From Gemmobacter caeni (lineage in GTDB: Bacteria; Pseudomonadota; Alphaproteobacteria; Rhodobacterales; Rhodobacteraceae), in the NCBI RefSeq assembly GCF_003054195.1, contig NZ_QBKP01000003.1, forward strand, positions 1-64,000: DNA of 64,000 nucleotides, given 5' to 3'. Positions 1 through 7,441 of this stretch are shown piece by piece. The notes under the pieces are model-generated. The model was given only the letters and a program-made list of their open reading frames with translations, was not told the origin of the DNA and ran no database searches. Numbering within the stretch: position 1 is the stretch's first letter; each line of letters begins with the position of its first letter. Position numbers and translations under genes: made by a program.

Positions 1-88
1 TGAAACGCGCCCCTCGCAGCCTTCAACACCATGTTTTATATAGGAAATATAATGGTCAGGACAGCGAAATCAGCGCCTTACTTGGGAA

Positions 89-463
89 ATGTGGGATGAA
101 ACCGCGCGCAAGGCGAAGGAGGACTATGTCGTCTTGCTGGGCCAGTTCGATCAGGCGCCGGTGAGGCAGGGCAAGACCGGCCCGGTGCTGAATTTTACCG
201 GCAAACAACTGGGGGCCAGCGGCTTCGGCACTGCGTTCACCGGCCAGATCACGCTGGTGCGCCATTGCCTGACGGCCGAGCCCACCTGCGATGCCAGTTA
301 TGTGCCCCGGGGCGAACAGTTGATCTTCGTGCAGAAGAAAGATGACCGGCTGGTGCTGTTTGAAACGCTCTGCGGCGACTTGCTGATCGCACAGCCGTCA
401 AAGGACGATCTGCATCGCCTGCTGACCTGCCATCGCGGCGGCGAGTGCCTCGCGCTGAACTGA
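89..463 (+). CDS. Orphan cysteine-containing hypothetical protein
   Basis: A 124-residue open frame that I cannot assign to a family. It has five cysteines, four of them in two pairs spaced seven and six residues apart, a pattern more typical of exported than cytoplasmic proteins, yet it has no signal peptide. The first in-frame start is the ATG at 89; there is no Shine-Dalgarno before it and an in-frame TAA lies at 50-52. Bases 30-90 are noticeably AT-rich. One reading is a secreted protein whose 5' part has been lost; another is a small cytoplasmic orphan. It converges on the next gene with a 4-bp gap. Confidence 0.5.
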   Translation: MWDETARKAKEDYVVLLGQFDQAPVRQGKTGPVLNFTGKQLGASGFGTAFTGQITLVRHCLTAEPTCDASYVPRGEQLIFVQKKDDRLVLFETLCGDLLIAQPSKDDLHRLLTCHRGGECLALN

Positions 464-467
464 GCCG

Positions 468-890
468 TCACAGACCGAGGCGCGGGATTTCGATGGCGGG
501 GCAGCGGTCCTGCACCACCTTCACCCCGGCGGCGCGGGCAGTTTCGGCCGCCGGATCATTGCGGATACCCAGTTGCATCCACACGGTTTTAAGGCCCGGC
601 AGATGCGCCAGCGCCTCGGCCACCACGGGGGGCACATCCTCCGCCCGGCGAAAGATGTCGACCATGTCCACCGGGATGTCGATTTCCGACAGCGAGGCGC
701 GCACGGTTTCCCCCAGCGCCTGTTCTCCGGCATGGCCCGGGTTGACGGGGATCACCCGATAGCCCCGGTCTTTCAGAAAGCGCGCGACGCCGTGGCTCGG
801 CCGGTCGGGTTTGGGCGACCAGCCCACCAGCGCAATCACCTTCGTTTCAGTCAGGATTTCGCGAATATCGGCATCGGTGGGTTCGGTCAT
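468..890 (-). CDS. CoA-binding domain protein (YccU-like)
   Basis: A 140-residue single-domain protein of the CoA_binding_2 type, a Rossmann fold related to the CoA-binding part of succinyl-CoA synthetase. Visible hallmarks are the glycine/proline-rich N-terminal turn VGWSPKPDRPSHGVARFL (about residues 22-39), the VIPVNPG strand-turn and the C-terminal VVQDRCPAIE motif typical of the family. Members bind CoA but no reaction is established. The start is supported by GAGG six bases upstream. A strong intrinsic terminator ends only about 14 bp before the start codon, so transcription from the upstream rlmB side would reach it only by read-through. Confidence 0.85.
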   Translation of the reverse strand: MTEPTDADIREILTETKVIALVGWSPKPDRPSHGVARFLKDRGYRVIPVNPGHAGEQALGETVRASLSEIDIPVDMVDIFRRAEDVPPVVAEALAHLPGLKTVWMQLGIRNDPAAETARAAGVKVVQDRCPAIEIPRLGL

Positions 891-904
891 GGCGGGCCTC
901 AGAC

Positions 905-936
905 AAAAAAGCGCCCGGGACAGAGGGCCCGGGCGC
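905..936 (-). terminator. Intrinsic terminator between rlmB and the CoA-binding gene
   Basis: Read on the minus strand, GCGCCCGGG pairs with CCCGGGCGC over nine base pairs around an eight-base loop and is followed by TTTTTT (910-905). It lies 117 bp past the rlmB stop and directly against the leader of the CoA-binding gene. It may end the rlmB transcript, end a small RNA starting in 940-1050, or act as an attenuator for the downstream gene. Confidence 0.75.
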
Positions 937-1052
937 CAGGTGTGGAACGAGGGACAGTAAGGGAAGGGACGGGAGTTCCTGACCCGCTCCTTGTGAGAGT
1001 GATATGGGTGGGTTGCCGAACCATTAAAGGGCCAGTCGCAAAAGCGTGAAAA

Positions 1053-1841
1053 TCAACGGCGGTTGACGGCATAAAGCGCGACAGCGGCGGCGTTGGAGAC
1101 GTTCAGTGACCCGAACCCTCCGGCATAGGGGATGCGCACGAGCCGGTCGCAGGTCTCGCGGGTCTTCTCGCGCAGGCCCGGCCCTTCGGCCCCCATGACC
1201 AGCGCGATGGGGCGGCTGCCTGCCTCGGCCACCGCCTGATCAATCGGGGTTTCCGACTCACCATCCAGCCCCAGAAGCACGAAGCCCATATCGCGGAGTT
1301 CCACCATCGCATCCGACAGATTGGTCACGCGCAGATAGGGCTGACGTTCCAGCGCCCCGCTGGCAGTCTTGGCCAGTGCGCCGGTTTCCGGCGCCGAATG
1401 GTGGCGCGGCGCGATCACCGCCCGCGCGCCGAACACCTCGGCCGAACGCAGCACCGCCCCCACGTTATGCGGGTCGGTCACCCGGTCCAGCAGCACGACC
1501 AGCGGCGCCCCTTCACCCGAAATCGCCACATCCGCCAGCTTGCCCCAATTCAGCGGCTTCACCTCCAGCGCGGCGCCCTGATGGACCGAGCCTTCGTCGA
1601 TCGGCACGCTGAATTTGCGCGGATCGACGATGTCCGGCTCGATCCCGGCCTCTGCCACCGCATCGGCCAGCTTGTCATAGGCGTTCTTCGTCAGCACCAG
1701 CCGCAGTTTCTCGCGCCGGGGATTGAGCAGCGCGTCGCGCACCGCGTGCAGGCCGAACAGCCAGACGGTTTCGCTGGCCGCCGCGCGTTTCGCGCGTTCC
1801 TTGTCGATTACCCAGGCCGGTTTCTTCGCTCCGCCGCTCAT
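1053..1841 (-). CDS. rlmB: 23S rRNA (guanosine-2'-O-)-methyltransferase RlmB
   Basis: A 262-residue SpoU/TrmH-family 2'-O-methyltransferase with the usual two parts: an N-terminal substrate-binding domain (about residues 25-95) and a SPOUT knot domain. All three knot motifs are visible: motif 1 LLDRVTDPHNVGAVLRSAE, motif 2 LVMGAEGPGLR and motif 3 SLNVSNAAAVALY. RlmB methylates G2251 in the peptidyl-tRNA loop of 23S rRNA in E. coli. The basic N-terminus and the 262-residue length suit RlmB better than the shorter TrmH. It is divergent from the tRNA-Tyr gene, with about 120 bp between them. Confidence 0.88.
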   Translation of the reverse strand: MSGGAKKPAWVIDKERAKRAAASETVWLFGLHAVRDALLNPRREKLRLVLTKNAYDKLADAVAEAGIEPDIVDPRKFSVPIDEGSVHQGAALEVKPLNWGKLADVAISGEGAPLVVLLDRVTDPHNVGAVLRSAEVFGARAVIAPRHHSAPETGALAKTASGALERQPYLRVTNLSDAMVELRDMGFVLLGLDGESETPIDQAVAEAGSRPIALVMGAEGPGLREKTRETCDRLVRIPYAGGFGSLNVSNAAAVALYAVNRR

Positions 1842-1922
1842 CTTTCGTGTCCCTCGATTTCAGGCGGGCAGAATGCGCAGGGGCCGCGCGGGGGCGCAAG
1901 TGAAAAACCCGCGAATTCGCTC

Positions 1923-1950
1923 TTGACGCCCCCCGCCCCCTTGGATACAT
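1923..1950 (+). promoter_or_regulatory. Candidate promoter of tRNA-Tyr
   Basis: TTGACG at 1923-1928 is a good -35. GATACAT at 1944-1950 can serve as a -10 with 15-16 bp spacing, placing the start of transcription a few bases before the tRNA 5' end. The -10 match is only moderate. Confidence 0.4.
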
Positions 1951-1961
1951 CCGCCGCCAGT

Positions 1962-2045
1962 GGGCGACGTGCTGCAAGGTGCGGCAGCGGACTGTAACTC
2001 CGCCGAGGCGACTCGTGCCTGGTTCGATTCCAGGGTCGCCCACCA
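1962..2045 (+). tRNA. tRNA-Tyr (GTA anticodon)
   Basis: Complete class II tRNA cloverleaf. The acceptor arms GGGCGAC (1962-1968) and GTCGCCC (2035-2041) pair perfectly, followed by discriminator A and an encoded CCA (2043-2045). The anticodon stem GCGGA/TCCGC encloses CTGTAAC with anticodon GTA at 1994-1996. A long variable arm (CGAG-GCGA-CTCG, 2004-2015), as expected of bacterial tRNA-Tyr, is followed by the T-arm CCTGG-TTCGATT-CCAGG. The opposite strand reads as the familiar artefactual peptide GDPGIEPGTSRLGG seen in many alphaproteobacterial annotations; it is not a protein. Confidence 0.93.
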
Positions 2046-2200
2046 TCTTCCTGAAAATCTCTAATCCTTCAGGCGCCGTCGGCGCGCGTCGCGGTTTCGT
2101 GCGGATTGACTCCTCGCCTCCCTGCTCTCTGCCTGCTTAACTGGCCCTGCGCGCCCCGCAGCGGGGCGATTCCCTCATGGAATCAGGCAGGAGGATCAGG

Positions 2201-2833
2201 ATGACCGCGCAACTTTACTGCTTTGGCGAAAGCGGCAATGCCTATAAGGCGGCGCTGACGATGCAGCTTTCGGGCTATGACTGGCAGCCCGTCTATGTCG
2301 ATTTCTTTAACGGCGCCTCACGCACGCCGGAATTTCTGGCGCTGAATGAAATGGGCGAGGCGCCGGTGCTGGTGGAGGGCGATCTGACCCTCACGCAATC
2401 CTGCGTCATCCAGCTGCATGTGGCAGAGCGGACAGGGAAATTTCTGGGCGGCGACCGCAACGAGGTGCTGCGCTGGCTGTTCTGGGACGCCCAGAAGGGC
2501 TCGGGCCAGCAGGGCGGGTTGCGGTTTCTGATGAACTTCGTGCCTGCGGAAAAGCGGCCTGGGGCGGCAATCGACTGGCTGTCCATGCGGGTGCAGACCG
2601 CGCTGGGCACGCTCGACCGGCATCTGGCCGGGCGCGACTGGATGGTGGGCGATGCGCCTTCCATCGCCGATTTCGCCTGCTGCGGTTACCTCTATTACCC
2701 CGAGCCTTTCGGCTTTGACCGCAAGGCGCGGCCCAATATCGACCGCTGGCTGGACAATATCGCCGCGCTGCCGGGCTGGAAGCATCCCTATGACCTGATG
2801 CCTGGCCATCCGTCGGACCGCGCTGCAAAGTGA
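2201..2833 (+). CDS. Glutathione S-transferase family protein
   Basis: A 210-residue two-domain GST: a thioredoxin-like N-terminal half (about residues 1-80, with the glutathione-contacting APVLVEGDLTLTQSCVI segment) and an all-helical C-terminal half containing the characteristic DWMVGDAPSIADF helix cap. The substrate is unknown; such proteins in this group detoxify electrophiles or act as reductases. The ATG at 2201 is preferred to an earlier in-frame ATG because AGGAGGA sits five bases upstream of it. A perfect GATTCC/GGAATC inverted repeat overlaps the leader. The candidate operator of the downstream acyl-CoA operon begins right after its stop codon. Confidence 0.85.
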   Translation: MTAQLYCFGESGNAYKAALTMQLSGYDWQPVYVDFFNGASRTPEFLALNEMGEAPVLVEGDLTLTQSCVIQLHVAERTGKFLGGDRNEVLRWLFWDAQKGSGQQGGLRFLMNFVPAEKRPGAAIDWLSMRVQTALGTLDRHLAGRDWMVGDAPSIADFACCGYLYYPEPFGFDRKARPNIDRWLDNIAALPGWKHPYDLMPGHPSDRAAK

Positions 2834-2871
2834 CGCGACGTGATATGCACGTCAATCTTTTCGCGACGTGA
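2834..2871 (+). promoter_or_regulatory. Candidate operator of the fad operon (GACGTG-N5-CACGTC plus direct repeat)
   Basis: GACGTG (2837-2842) and CACGTC (2848-2853) form a perfect inverted repeat around five bases. The decamer CGCGACGTGA at 2834-2843 recurs at 2862-2871. The block lies 100-137 bp before the thiolase start and looks like a binding region for a dimeric repressor of the TetR or FadR kind. I cannot name the regulator. Confidence 0.4.
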
Positions 2872-2970
2872 CGGCATTTACACATGATGGGGAAGGCCCT
2901 GCTAGGGTTTCCCTAAAGCAGCGTCGGGGCAAGTCTTTGCCCGGACGCCCGTCAGATACTGGAGGAGATC

Positions 2971-4182
2971 ATGACCGAGGCTTTCATCTATGACGCGATC
3001 CGCAGCCCGCGCGGCAAGGGGCGCCCGGACGGCGCGCTGCACGAGGTGACATCGGTCGCGCTGTCGGCCCAGATGCTGAACGCGATCCGCAACCGCAACG
3101 GGCTGGAGGGCCATGCCGTCGAGGATGTCATCTGGGGCAATGTCACCCAGGTGGGTGAACAGGGCGGCTGCCTTGCGCGATCTGCCGTGCTGGCCTCGGA
3201 CCTCGACGAGTCGATCCCCGGCCTTGCCATCAACCGTTTTTGTGCCAGCGGAATGGAGGCGGTGAACCTCGCCGCCAATCAGGTGAAGGGCGGTGCAGGT
3301 GCCGCCTACATCGCGGGCGGGGTGGAGATGATGGGCCGTGTCGCCATGGGCAGTGACGGCGCCGCGATCGCGGTGGACCCCTCGCTTGCCATGAAGACCT
3401 ATTTCGTGCCGCAGGGCATTTCGGCCGACATCATCGCCACCGAATACGGCTTCACCCGCGATCAGGCCGATGCGCTGGCGGTGGAAAGTCAGCGCCGCGC
3501 CGCTGCGGCCTGGGCGGACAAGCGCTTTGCGCGCTCCATCGTGCCGGTGACCGACCGCAATGGCCTGACCATCCTCGACCATGACGAATACATGCGCCCC
3601 GGCACCGACATGCAGACGCTGGGCGCACTGAAGGCCAGCTTCAGGGATATGGGCGAGGTCATGCCGGGTTTCGACAAGATCGCCCTGATGAAATACCCGC
3701 ATCTGGAGCGGATTACCCATATCCACCACGCGGGCAATTCCTCGGGCATCGTCGATGGTTCCGCCGCGGTGCTGATCGGCAATGCCGATTTCGGCAAGGC
3801 CCACGGGCTGAAACCCCGCGCCCGCATCCGTGCCACCGCGAAGATCGGCACCGACCCGACGATCATGCTCACCGGCCCGGTTCCGGTCACGGAAAAGATC
3901 CTGAGGGACAGCGGCATGTCCATCTCGGATATCGACCTTTTCGAGGTGAACGAGGCGTTTGCCAGCGTCGTGCTGCGCTTCATGCAGGCGTTCAATGTGG
4001 ATCCGGCAAAGGTGAATCCGAACGGCGGCTCCATCGCCATGGGGCATCCGCTGGGCGCGACCGGCGCCATCATCATCGGCACCCTGCTGGACGAGCTGGA
4101 ACGCACCGGCAAATCCACCGGCCTCGCCACGCTCTGCATCGCCAGCGGCATGGGGGCCGCCACGATCATCGAGAGGGTGTGA
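2971..4182 (+). CDS. Acetyl-CoA C-acyltransferase (thiolase)
   Basis: A 403-residue thiolase that cleaves 3-ketoacyl-CoA with CoA at the end of each beta-oxidation round. The acylated nucleophile is Cys91 in NRFCASGMEA; the second half carries the NEAFA loop, the catalytic His in GGSIAMGHPLGATGA, and the acid/base Cys in LCIASGMGAA near the C-terminus. GGAGGAG lies just upstream of the ATG. It is the first gene of a four-gene operon with two cupins and a FadB/FadJ-type enzyme, so it is the FadA partner rather than a biosynthetic PhaA thiolase. The leader (2834-2970) holds several inverted repeats that suggest repression. Confidence 0.93.
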   Translation: MTEAFIYDAIRSPRGKGRPDGALHEVTSVALSAQMLNAIRNRNGLEGHAVEDVIWGNVTQVGEQGGCLARSAVLASDLDESIPGLAINRFCASGMEAVNLAANQVKGGAGAAYIAGGVEMMGRVAMGSDGAAIAVDPSLAMKTYFVPQGISADIIATEYGFTRDQADALAVESQRRAAAAWADKRFARSIVPVTDRNGLTILDHDEYMRPGTDMQTLGALKASFRDMGEVMPGFDKIALMKYPHLERITHIHHAGNSSGIVDGSAAVLIGNADFGKAHGLKPRARIRATAKIGTDPTIMLTGPVPVTEKILRDSGMSISDIDLFEVNEAFASVVLRFMQAFNVDPAKVNPNGGSIAMGHPLGATGAIIIGTLLDELERTGKSTGLATLCIASGMGAATIIERV

Positions 4183-4652
4183 TGCCGAAGCTCGACCTGT
4201 CGCAGGTGCCCCTCAAAACCGGCTCGATCTACCCCGAGCCCTATGCGTCCATGATGCAGGGCCGCTCCAGCCTGCGGCTGGGGCAGGCGGGCGGGTTGAC
4301 CCAGTTCGGTGTCAATCTTGTGACGCTGGAACCCGGCGCGTTGTCCTCGTTGCGGCACTGGCACCTGAACGAGGATGAATTCGTGATGGTGACGGAAGGC
4401 GAATGCGTGCTGGTCGAGGACGCGGGCGAAACCGTGATGCGGCCGGGCGATTGCGCGGCCTTCCCGGCAAATACACCGGACGGGCACCATTTCATCAACC
4501 GCAGCGATGTGGTGGCGCGCTTCCTCGTGGTGGGCACCAAGGCCCCGCGCGAGGTTGCCACCTATTCCGATGTCGACCTGCGGGTGGAAATGGAAGGCGG
4601 TCAGGCGCGCTTCACCTACCGTGACGGCACCGACTGGACGGGGCCGCGCTGA
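4182..4652 (+). CDS. Cupin-domain protein 1 of the fad operon
   Basis: A 156-residue single cupin. The two metal-binding signatures are intact: motif 1 has LRHWHLNEDEF (His, His, Glu) and motif 2 has PANTPDGHHFINRS (His). It starts at the A of the thiolase stop codon (TGATG), so the two are translationally coupled; GAGAGG lies upstream. The protein resembles its downstream neighbour along its whole length (shared GGLTQFG, RHWH, LVED, NRSD and RYL segments), so the pair arose by tandem duplication. The role is unknown; placement within a beta-oxidation operon hints at binding or modification of an acyl or CoA-derived metabolite. Confidence 0.85.
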   Translation: MPKLDLSQVPLKTGSIYPEPYASMMQGRSSLRLGQAGGLTQFGVNLVTLEPGALSSLRHWHLNEDEFVMVTEGECVLVEDAGETVMRPGDCAAFPANTPDGHHFINRSDVVARFLVVGTKAPREVATYSDVDLRVEMEGGQARFTYRDGTDWTGPR

Positions 4653-5104
4653 TGCCAAAGGTCGATCTGCCCGCTTTCGTGACCGAAGACGACACCGTTC
4701 ATCCGGTTCTGGGCGGCGGCATCGGTCCCTATCGCTATCAGTTGCTGTCCGATCCCGGCGGTCTCACGCAGTTCGGCGCCTTCATCGAGGAACTGCCGCC
4801 CGGCTCAACCTCCGGCCGCCGCCACTGGCACGAGGCCGAGGACGAGATGATCCTGATGCTTGCGGGGGAGGTGGTGCTGGTCGAGGACAGCGAAACCCTG
4901 CTGCGGGCCGGGGACGCCGCCTGCTGGCCCGCGGGGCAGCCCGTGGGGCACCGGCTCGACAACCGGTCCGACGCGCCCGCGCGTTACCTCGTAATCGGCA
5001 CCCGCAAGGAGGCCGATGTGATCCACTACACCGATCATGACCTGATCACCCACAAACAGGGCAGCGCCCGCCGTTATCTGCACCGCGACGGCACGCCCTG
5101 GTGA
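4652..5104 (+). CDS. Cupin-domain protein 2 of the fad operon
   Basis: A 150-residue paralogue of the preceding cupin, again TGATG-coupled to it. Motif 1 is RRHWHEAEDEM and motif 2 is PAGQPVGHRLDNRSD, so the His/His/Glu/His metal site is complete. The C-terminal YLHRDGTPW matches YRDGTDWTG of the first copy. The divergence between the copies, with both metal sites kept, argues for two retained functions or a heterodimer rather than a decaying duplicate. It is followed by the first copy of a hairpin repeat and then the FadB/FadJ-type gene. Function is unknown. Confidence 0.85.
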   Translation: MPKVDLPAFVTEDDTVHPVLGGGIGPYRYQLLSDPGGLTQFGAFIEELPPGSTSGRRHWHEAEDEMILMLAGEVVLVEDSETLLRAGDAACWPAGQPVGHRLDNRSDAPARYLVIGTRKEADVIHYTDHDLITHKQGSARRYLHRDGTPW

Positions 5105-5113
5105 CACCCCTGC

Positions 5114-5166
5114 CATTTACCCTGGCAAAAATATCCCGCGGGGGGGCCGGGGGCGCGAAGCCCCGG
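5114..5166 (-). repeat. Intergenic hairpin repeat, copy 1 (inverted relative to copy 2)
   Basis: Contains TGGCAAAAATATCC (5123-5136), a run of G, and the stem-loop CCGGGGGC-GCGAA-GCCCCGG (5147-5166). It is the reverse complement of the element after the FadB/FadJ gene at 7385-7435, with close identity over about 45 bases. It lies between cupin 2 and the Shine-Dalgarno of the next gene. Read on the minus strand the hairpin precedes GGATATTTTTGCC, as in a terminator. Confidence 0.75.
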
Positions 5167-5193
5167 ATCCTGCGGCCCGAGAGGAGGAACACG

Positions 5194-7377
5194 ATGACCG
5201 ATTTCACCAGCACGACCGACAGCGACGGCGTTGCCGTCATCACCTGGGACGTTCCGGGCAAAAGCATGAACGTCATGTCGATGGAGGGCTTCGCCACGCT
5301 GAATGCCCTTGTCGATGCCGCCCTTGCCGATCCGGGCGTGAAGGGGATCGTCATCACCTCCGGCAAGAAGGATTTCGCCGGGGGGATGGATCTGAATGTC
5401 ATCGCCGGCATGCGGGCCGGGGGCGCACAGGCGATCTTTGACGGCGTGATGAACATGCACGGCATCCTGCGCAAGATCGAACGCGCAGGCATGGACCCCA
5501 AGACCCTGAAGGGCGGCAAGCCCATCGCGGCGGCGCTGCCGGGCACGGCGCTGGGCATCGGGCTGGAATTGCCGCTGTCCTGCCACCGTATCTTCGCCGC
5601 CGACAATCCGAAGGCCAGGATCGGCCTGCCGGAAATCATGGTTGGCATCTTCCCCGGCGCGGGTGGCACAACGCGGCTGGTGCGCAAGATGGGTGCCATG
5701 GTCGCGGCGCCCTTCCTGCTGGAAGGCAAGCTGAGCGACCCGAAGAAGGCCAAGGCCGCCGGGATCGTGGACGAGGTGGTGGCACCCGGGGAACTACTAG
5801 CCCGTGCGAAAGACTGGGTGCTGAACGCGACTGACGCCGATCTGGTGAAGCCGTGGGATGCCAAGGGCTACAAGATGCCCGGCGGTGCGCCCTACAGCGC
5901 GCAGGGCTTCATGACCTTCGTCGGCGCCTCGGCCATGGTGAACGGCAAGACCCAAGGGGTTTACCCCGCCGCCAAGGCGCTGCTGAGCGCGGTTTACGAA
6001 GGTGCGCTGGTGCCTTTTGACACCGCGCTGAAGATCGAGGCCCGGCAGTTCACCTCTGTGCTGATGAACCCCTCGGCCACCGCAATGATCCGCAGCCTGT
6101 TCATCAACAAGGAGGCACTGGAGAAAGGCGCTAACCGCCCGCAGGTGCCGGATCAGAAGGTGGCGAAGCTCGGCGTGATCGGCGCAGGGATGATGGGGGC
6201 GGGCATCGCCTATGTCTCCGCCAACGCCGGCATCGAAGTCGTGCTGATTGATGCGACGCAAGAGACGGCGGAGCGGGGCCGCGCCCATTCGGAAAGCCTG
6301 CTCGACAAGGGGATGAAGCGCGGCAAGGTCACCGCCGAGAAAAAGGCCGAAGTGCTGGGCCGCATCACCGCCACAGCCGATTATGCGGCGCTTGCGGGCT
6401 GCGACCTGATCGTCGAGGCCGTGTTCGAAGATCCGAAGGTCAAGGCCGAGGTCACCGCGAAGGTCGAGGCCGTCGTTGGTGCCGATTGTATCTTTGCCAC
6501 CAATACCTCCACCCTGCCGATCACCTCGCTGGCCAAGGCCAGCCAGCGGCCGGAACAGTTCATCGGCATCCATTTCTTCTCGCCCGTCGACAAGATGATG
6601 CTCGTCGAGATCATCCGCGGCAAGGCGACGGGTGACCGCGCCGTGGCCAAGGCGCTGGATTTCGTGCGCCAGATCCGCAAGACCCCGATCGTGGTGAATG
6701 ACGCGCGCTTCTTCTACGCCAACCGCTGCATCATCCCCTATATCAACGAAGGCATCCGCATGGTGGCCGAAGGGGTGGAATCGGCGCTGGTGGAGAATGC
6801 GGCAAAGCTCGTCGGCATGCCGCTGGGGCCGCTGCAACTGGTGGACGAGACTTCGATTGATCTGGGGGTGAAGATTGCCAAGGCGACGAAGGCGGCGATG
6901 GGCGACGCCTATCCCGACGGGGCGGTGGACGAGGTGATCTTCTGGATGGCTGATCAGGGCCGCATGGGGCGCAAGACCAATGCGGGCTTCTACGCCTATT
7001 CTGACAAGGGCGAGCGTCTGGGCCTGTGGGACGGGCTGGAAGCGCGCTATCCGATGGCGGAAGCCCAGCCGGAACTGGCCGAGGTGCAGCATCGTCTGCT
7101 GATGGCGCAGGTGCTGGAAGCTGTGCGGGCGCTGGAGGAAGGCGTGCTGACCGACATCCGCGAGGGCGATGTGGGGGCGATCCTCGGTTGGGGCTTTGCG
7201 CCCTGGTCGGGCGGCCCGTTTGGCTGGCTGGACATCCTCGGGGCTGCGCGCGCGGTCGAAATCTGTGACGGACTGACCGAACGGTTCGGCGCGCGCTTTG
7301 CAGCGCCGAAACTGCTGCGGGACATGGCGGCGAAGGGGCAGAGCTTCTATCCCGGCGCCACCGCCCAGGCGGCCTGA
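5194..7377 (+). CDS. Bifunctional enoyl-CoA hydratase / 3-hydroxyacyl-CoA dehydrogenase (FadB/FadJ type)
   Basis: A 727-residue multifunctional beta-oxidation enzyme. The N-terminal crotonase domain (about 1-190) keeps both catalytic glutamates, in ALGIGLELPLSCHR and IGLPEIMVGI, with a GAGGTTRL oxyanion segment. The dehydrogenase part starts near residue 325 with the NAD-binding GVIGAGMMGAGIAYVSA and carries NTSTLPITSLA and IHFFSPVDKMMLVEII, followed by the duplicated helical C-terminal domain. Together with the upstream thiolase it completes the hydration, oxidation and cleavage steps. The start at 5194 is chosen because GAGGAGGAA precedes it by a few bases. Gene symbol fadB versus fadJ cannot be decided from sequence alone. 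Confidence 0.93.
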   Translation: MTDFTSTTDSDGVAVITWDVPGKSMNVMSMEGFATLNALVDAALADPGVKGIVITSGKKDFAGGMDLNVIAGMRAGGAQAIFDGVMNMHGILRKIERAGMDPKTLKGGKPIAAALPGTALGIGLELPLSCHRIFAADNPKARIGLPEIMVGIFPGAGGTTRLVRKMGAMVAAPFLLEGKLSDPKKAKAAGIVDEVVAPGELLARAKDWVLNATDADLVKPWDAKGYKMPGGAPYSAQGFMTFVGASAMVNGKTQGVYPAAKALLSAVYEGALVPFDTALKIEARQFTSVLMNPSATAMIRSLFINKEALEKGANRPQVPDQKVAKLGVIGAGMMGAGIAYVSANAGIEVVLIDATQETAERGRAHSESLLDKGMKRGKVTAEKKAEVLGRITATADYAALAGCDLIVEAVFEDPKVKAEVTAKVEAVVGADCIFATNTSTLPITSLAKASQRPEQFIGIHFFSPVDKMMLVEIIRGKATGDRAVAKALDFVRQIRKTPIVVNDARFFYANRCIIPYINEGIRMVAEGVESALVENAAKLVGMPLGPLQLVDETSIDLGVKIAKATKAAMGDAYPDGAVDEVIFWMADQGRMGRKTNAGFYAYSDKGERLGLWDGLEARYPMAEAQPELAEVQHRLLMAQVLEAVRALEEGVLTDIREGDVGAILGWGFAPWSGGPFGWLDILGAARAVEICDGLTERFGARFAAPKLLRDMAAKGQSFYPGATAQAA

Positions 7378-7384
7378 GGTGGCA

Positions 7385-7435
7385 CCGGGGGCTTCGCGCC
7401 CCCGGACCCCCGCTGGATATTTTTGCCAAGATGAA
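7385..7435 (+). repeat. Intergenic hairpin repeat, copy 2 / likely fad operon terminator
   Basis: CCGGGGGC (7385-7392), loop TTCGC and GCCCCCGG (7398-7405) form a perfect eight-pair stem, followed by ACCCCCGCTGGATATTTTTGCC with a T-run at 7420-7424. It is eight bases past the FadB/FadJ stop. Elements of this form are, as I recall, common after genes in Rhodobacteraceae. The T-run lies about 14 bases from the stem, so termination may be inefficient. Confidence 0.75.
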
Positions 7436-7441
7436 AGCGGC

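Noticed and set aside
1675-2046. Minus-strand open frame covering tRNA-Tyr and the rlmB N-terminal region
   Set aside because: Its N-terminus GDPGIEPGTSRLGG is the antisense translation of the tRNA, a well-known annotation artefact; the rest is rlmB in another frame.
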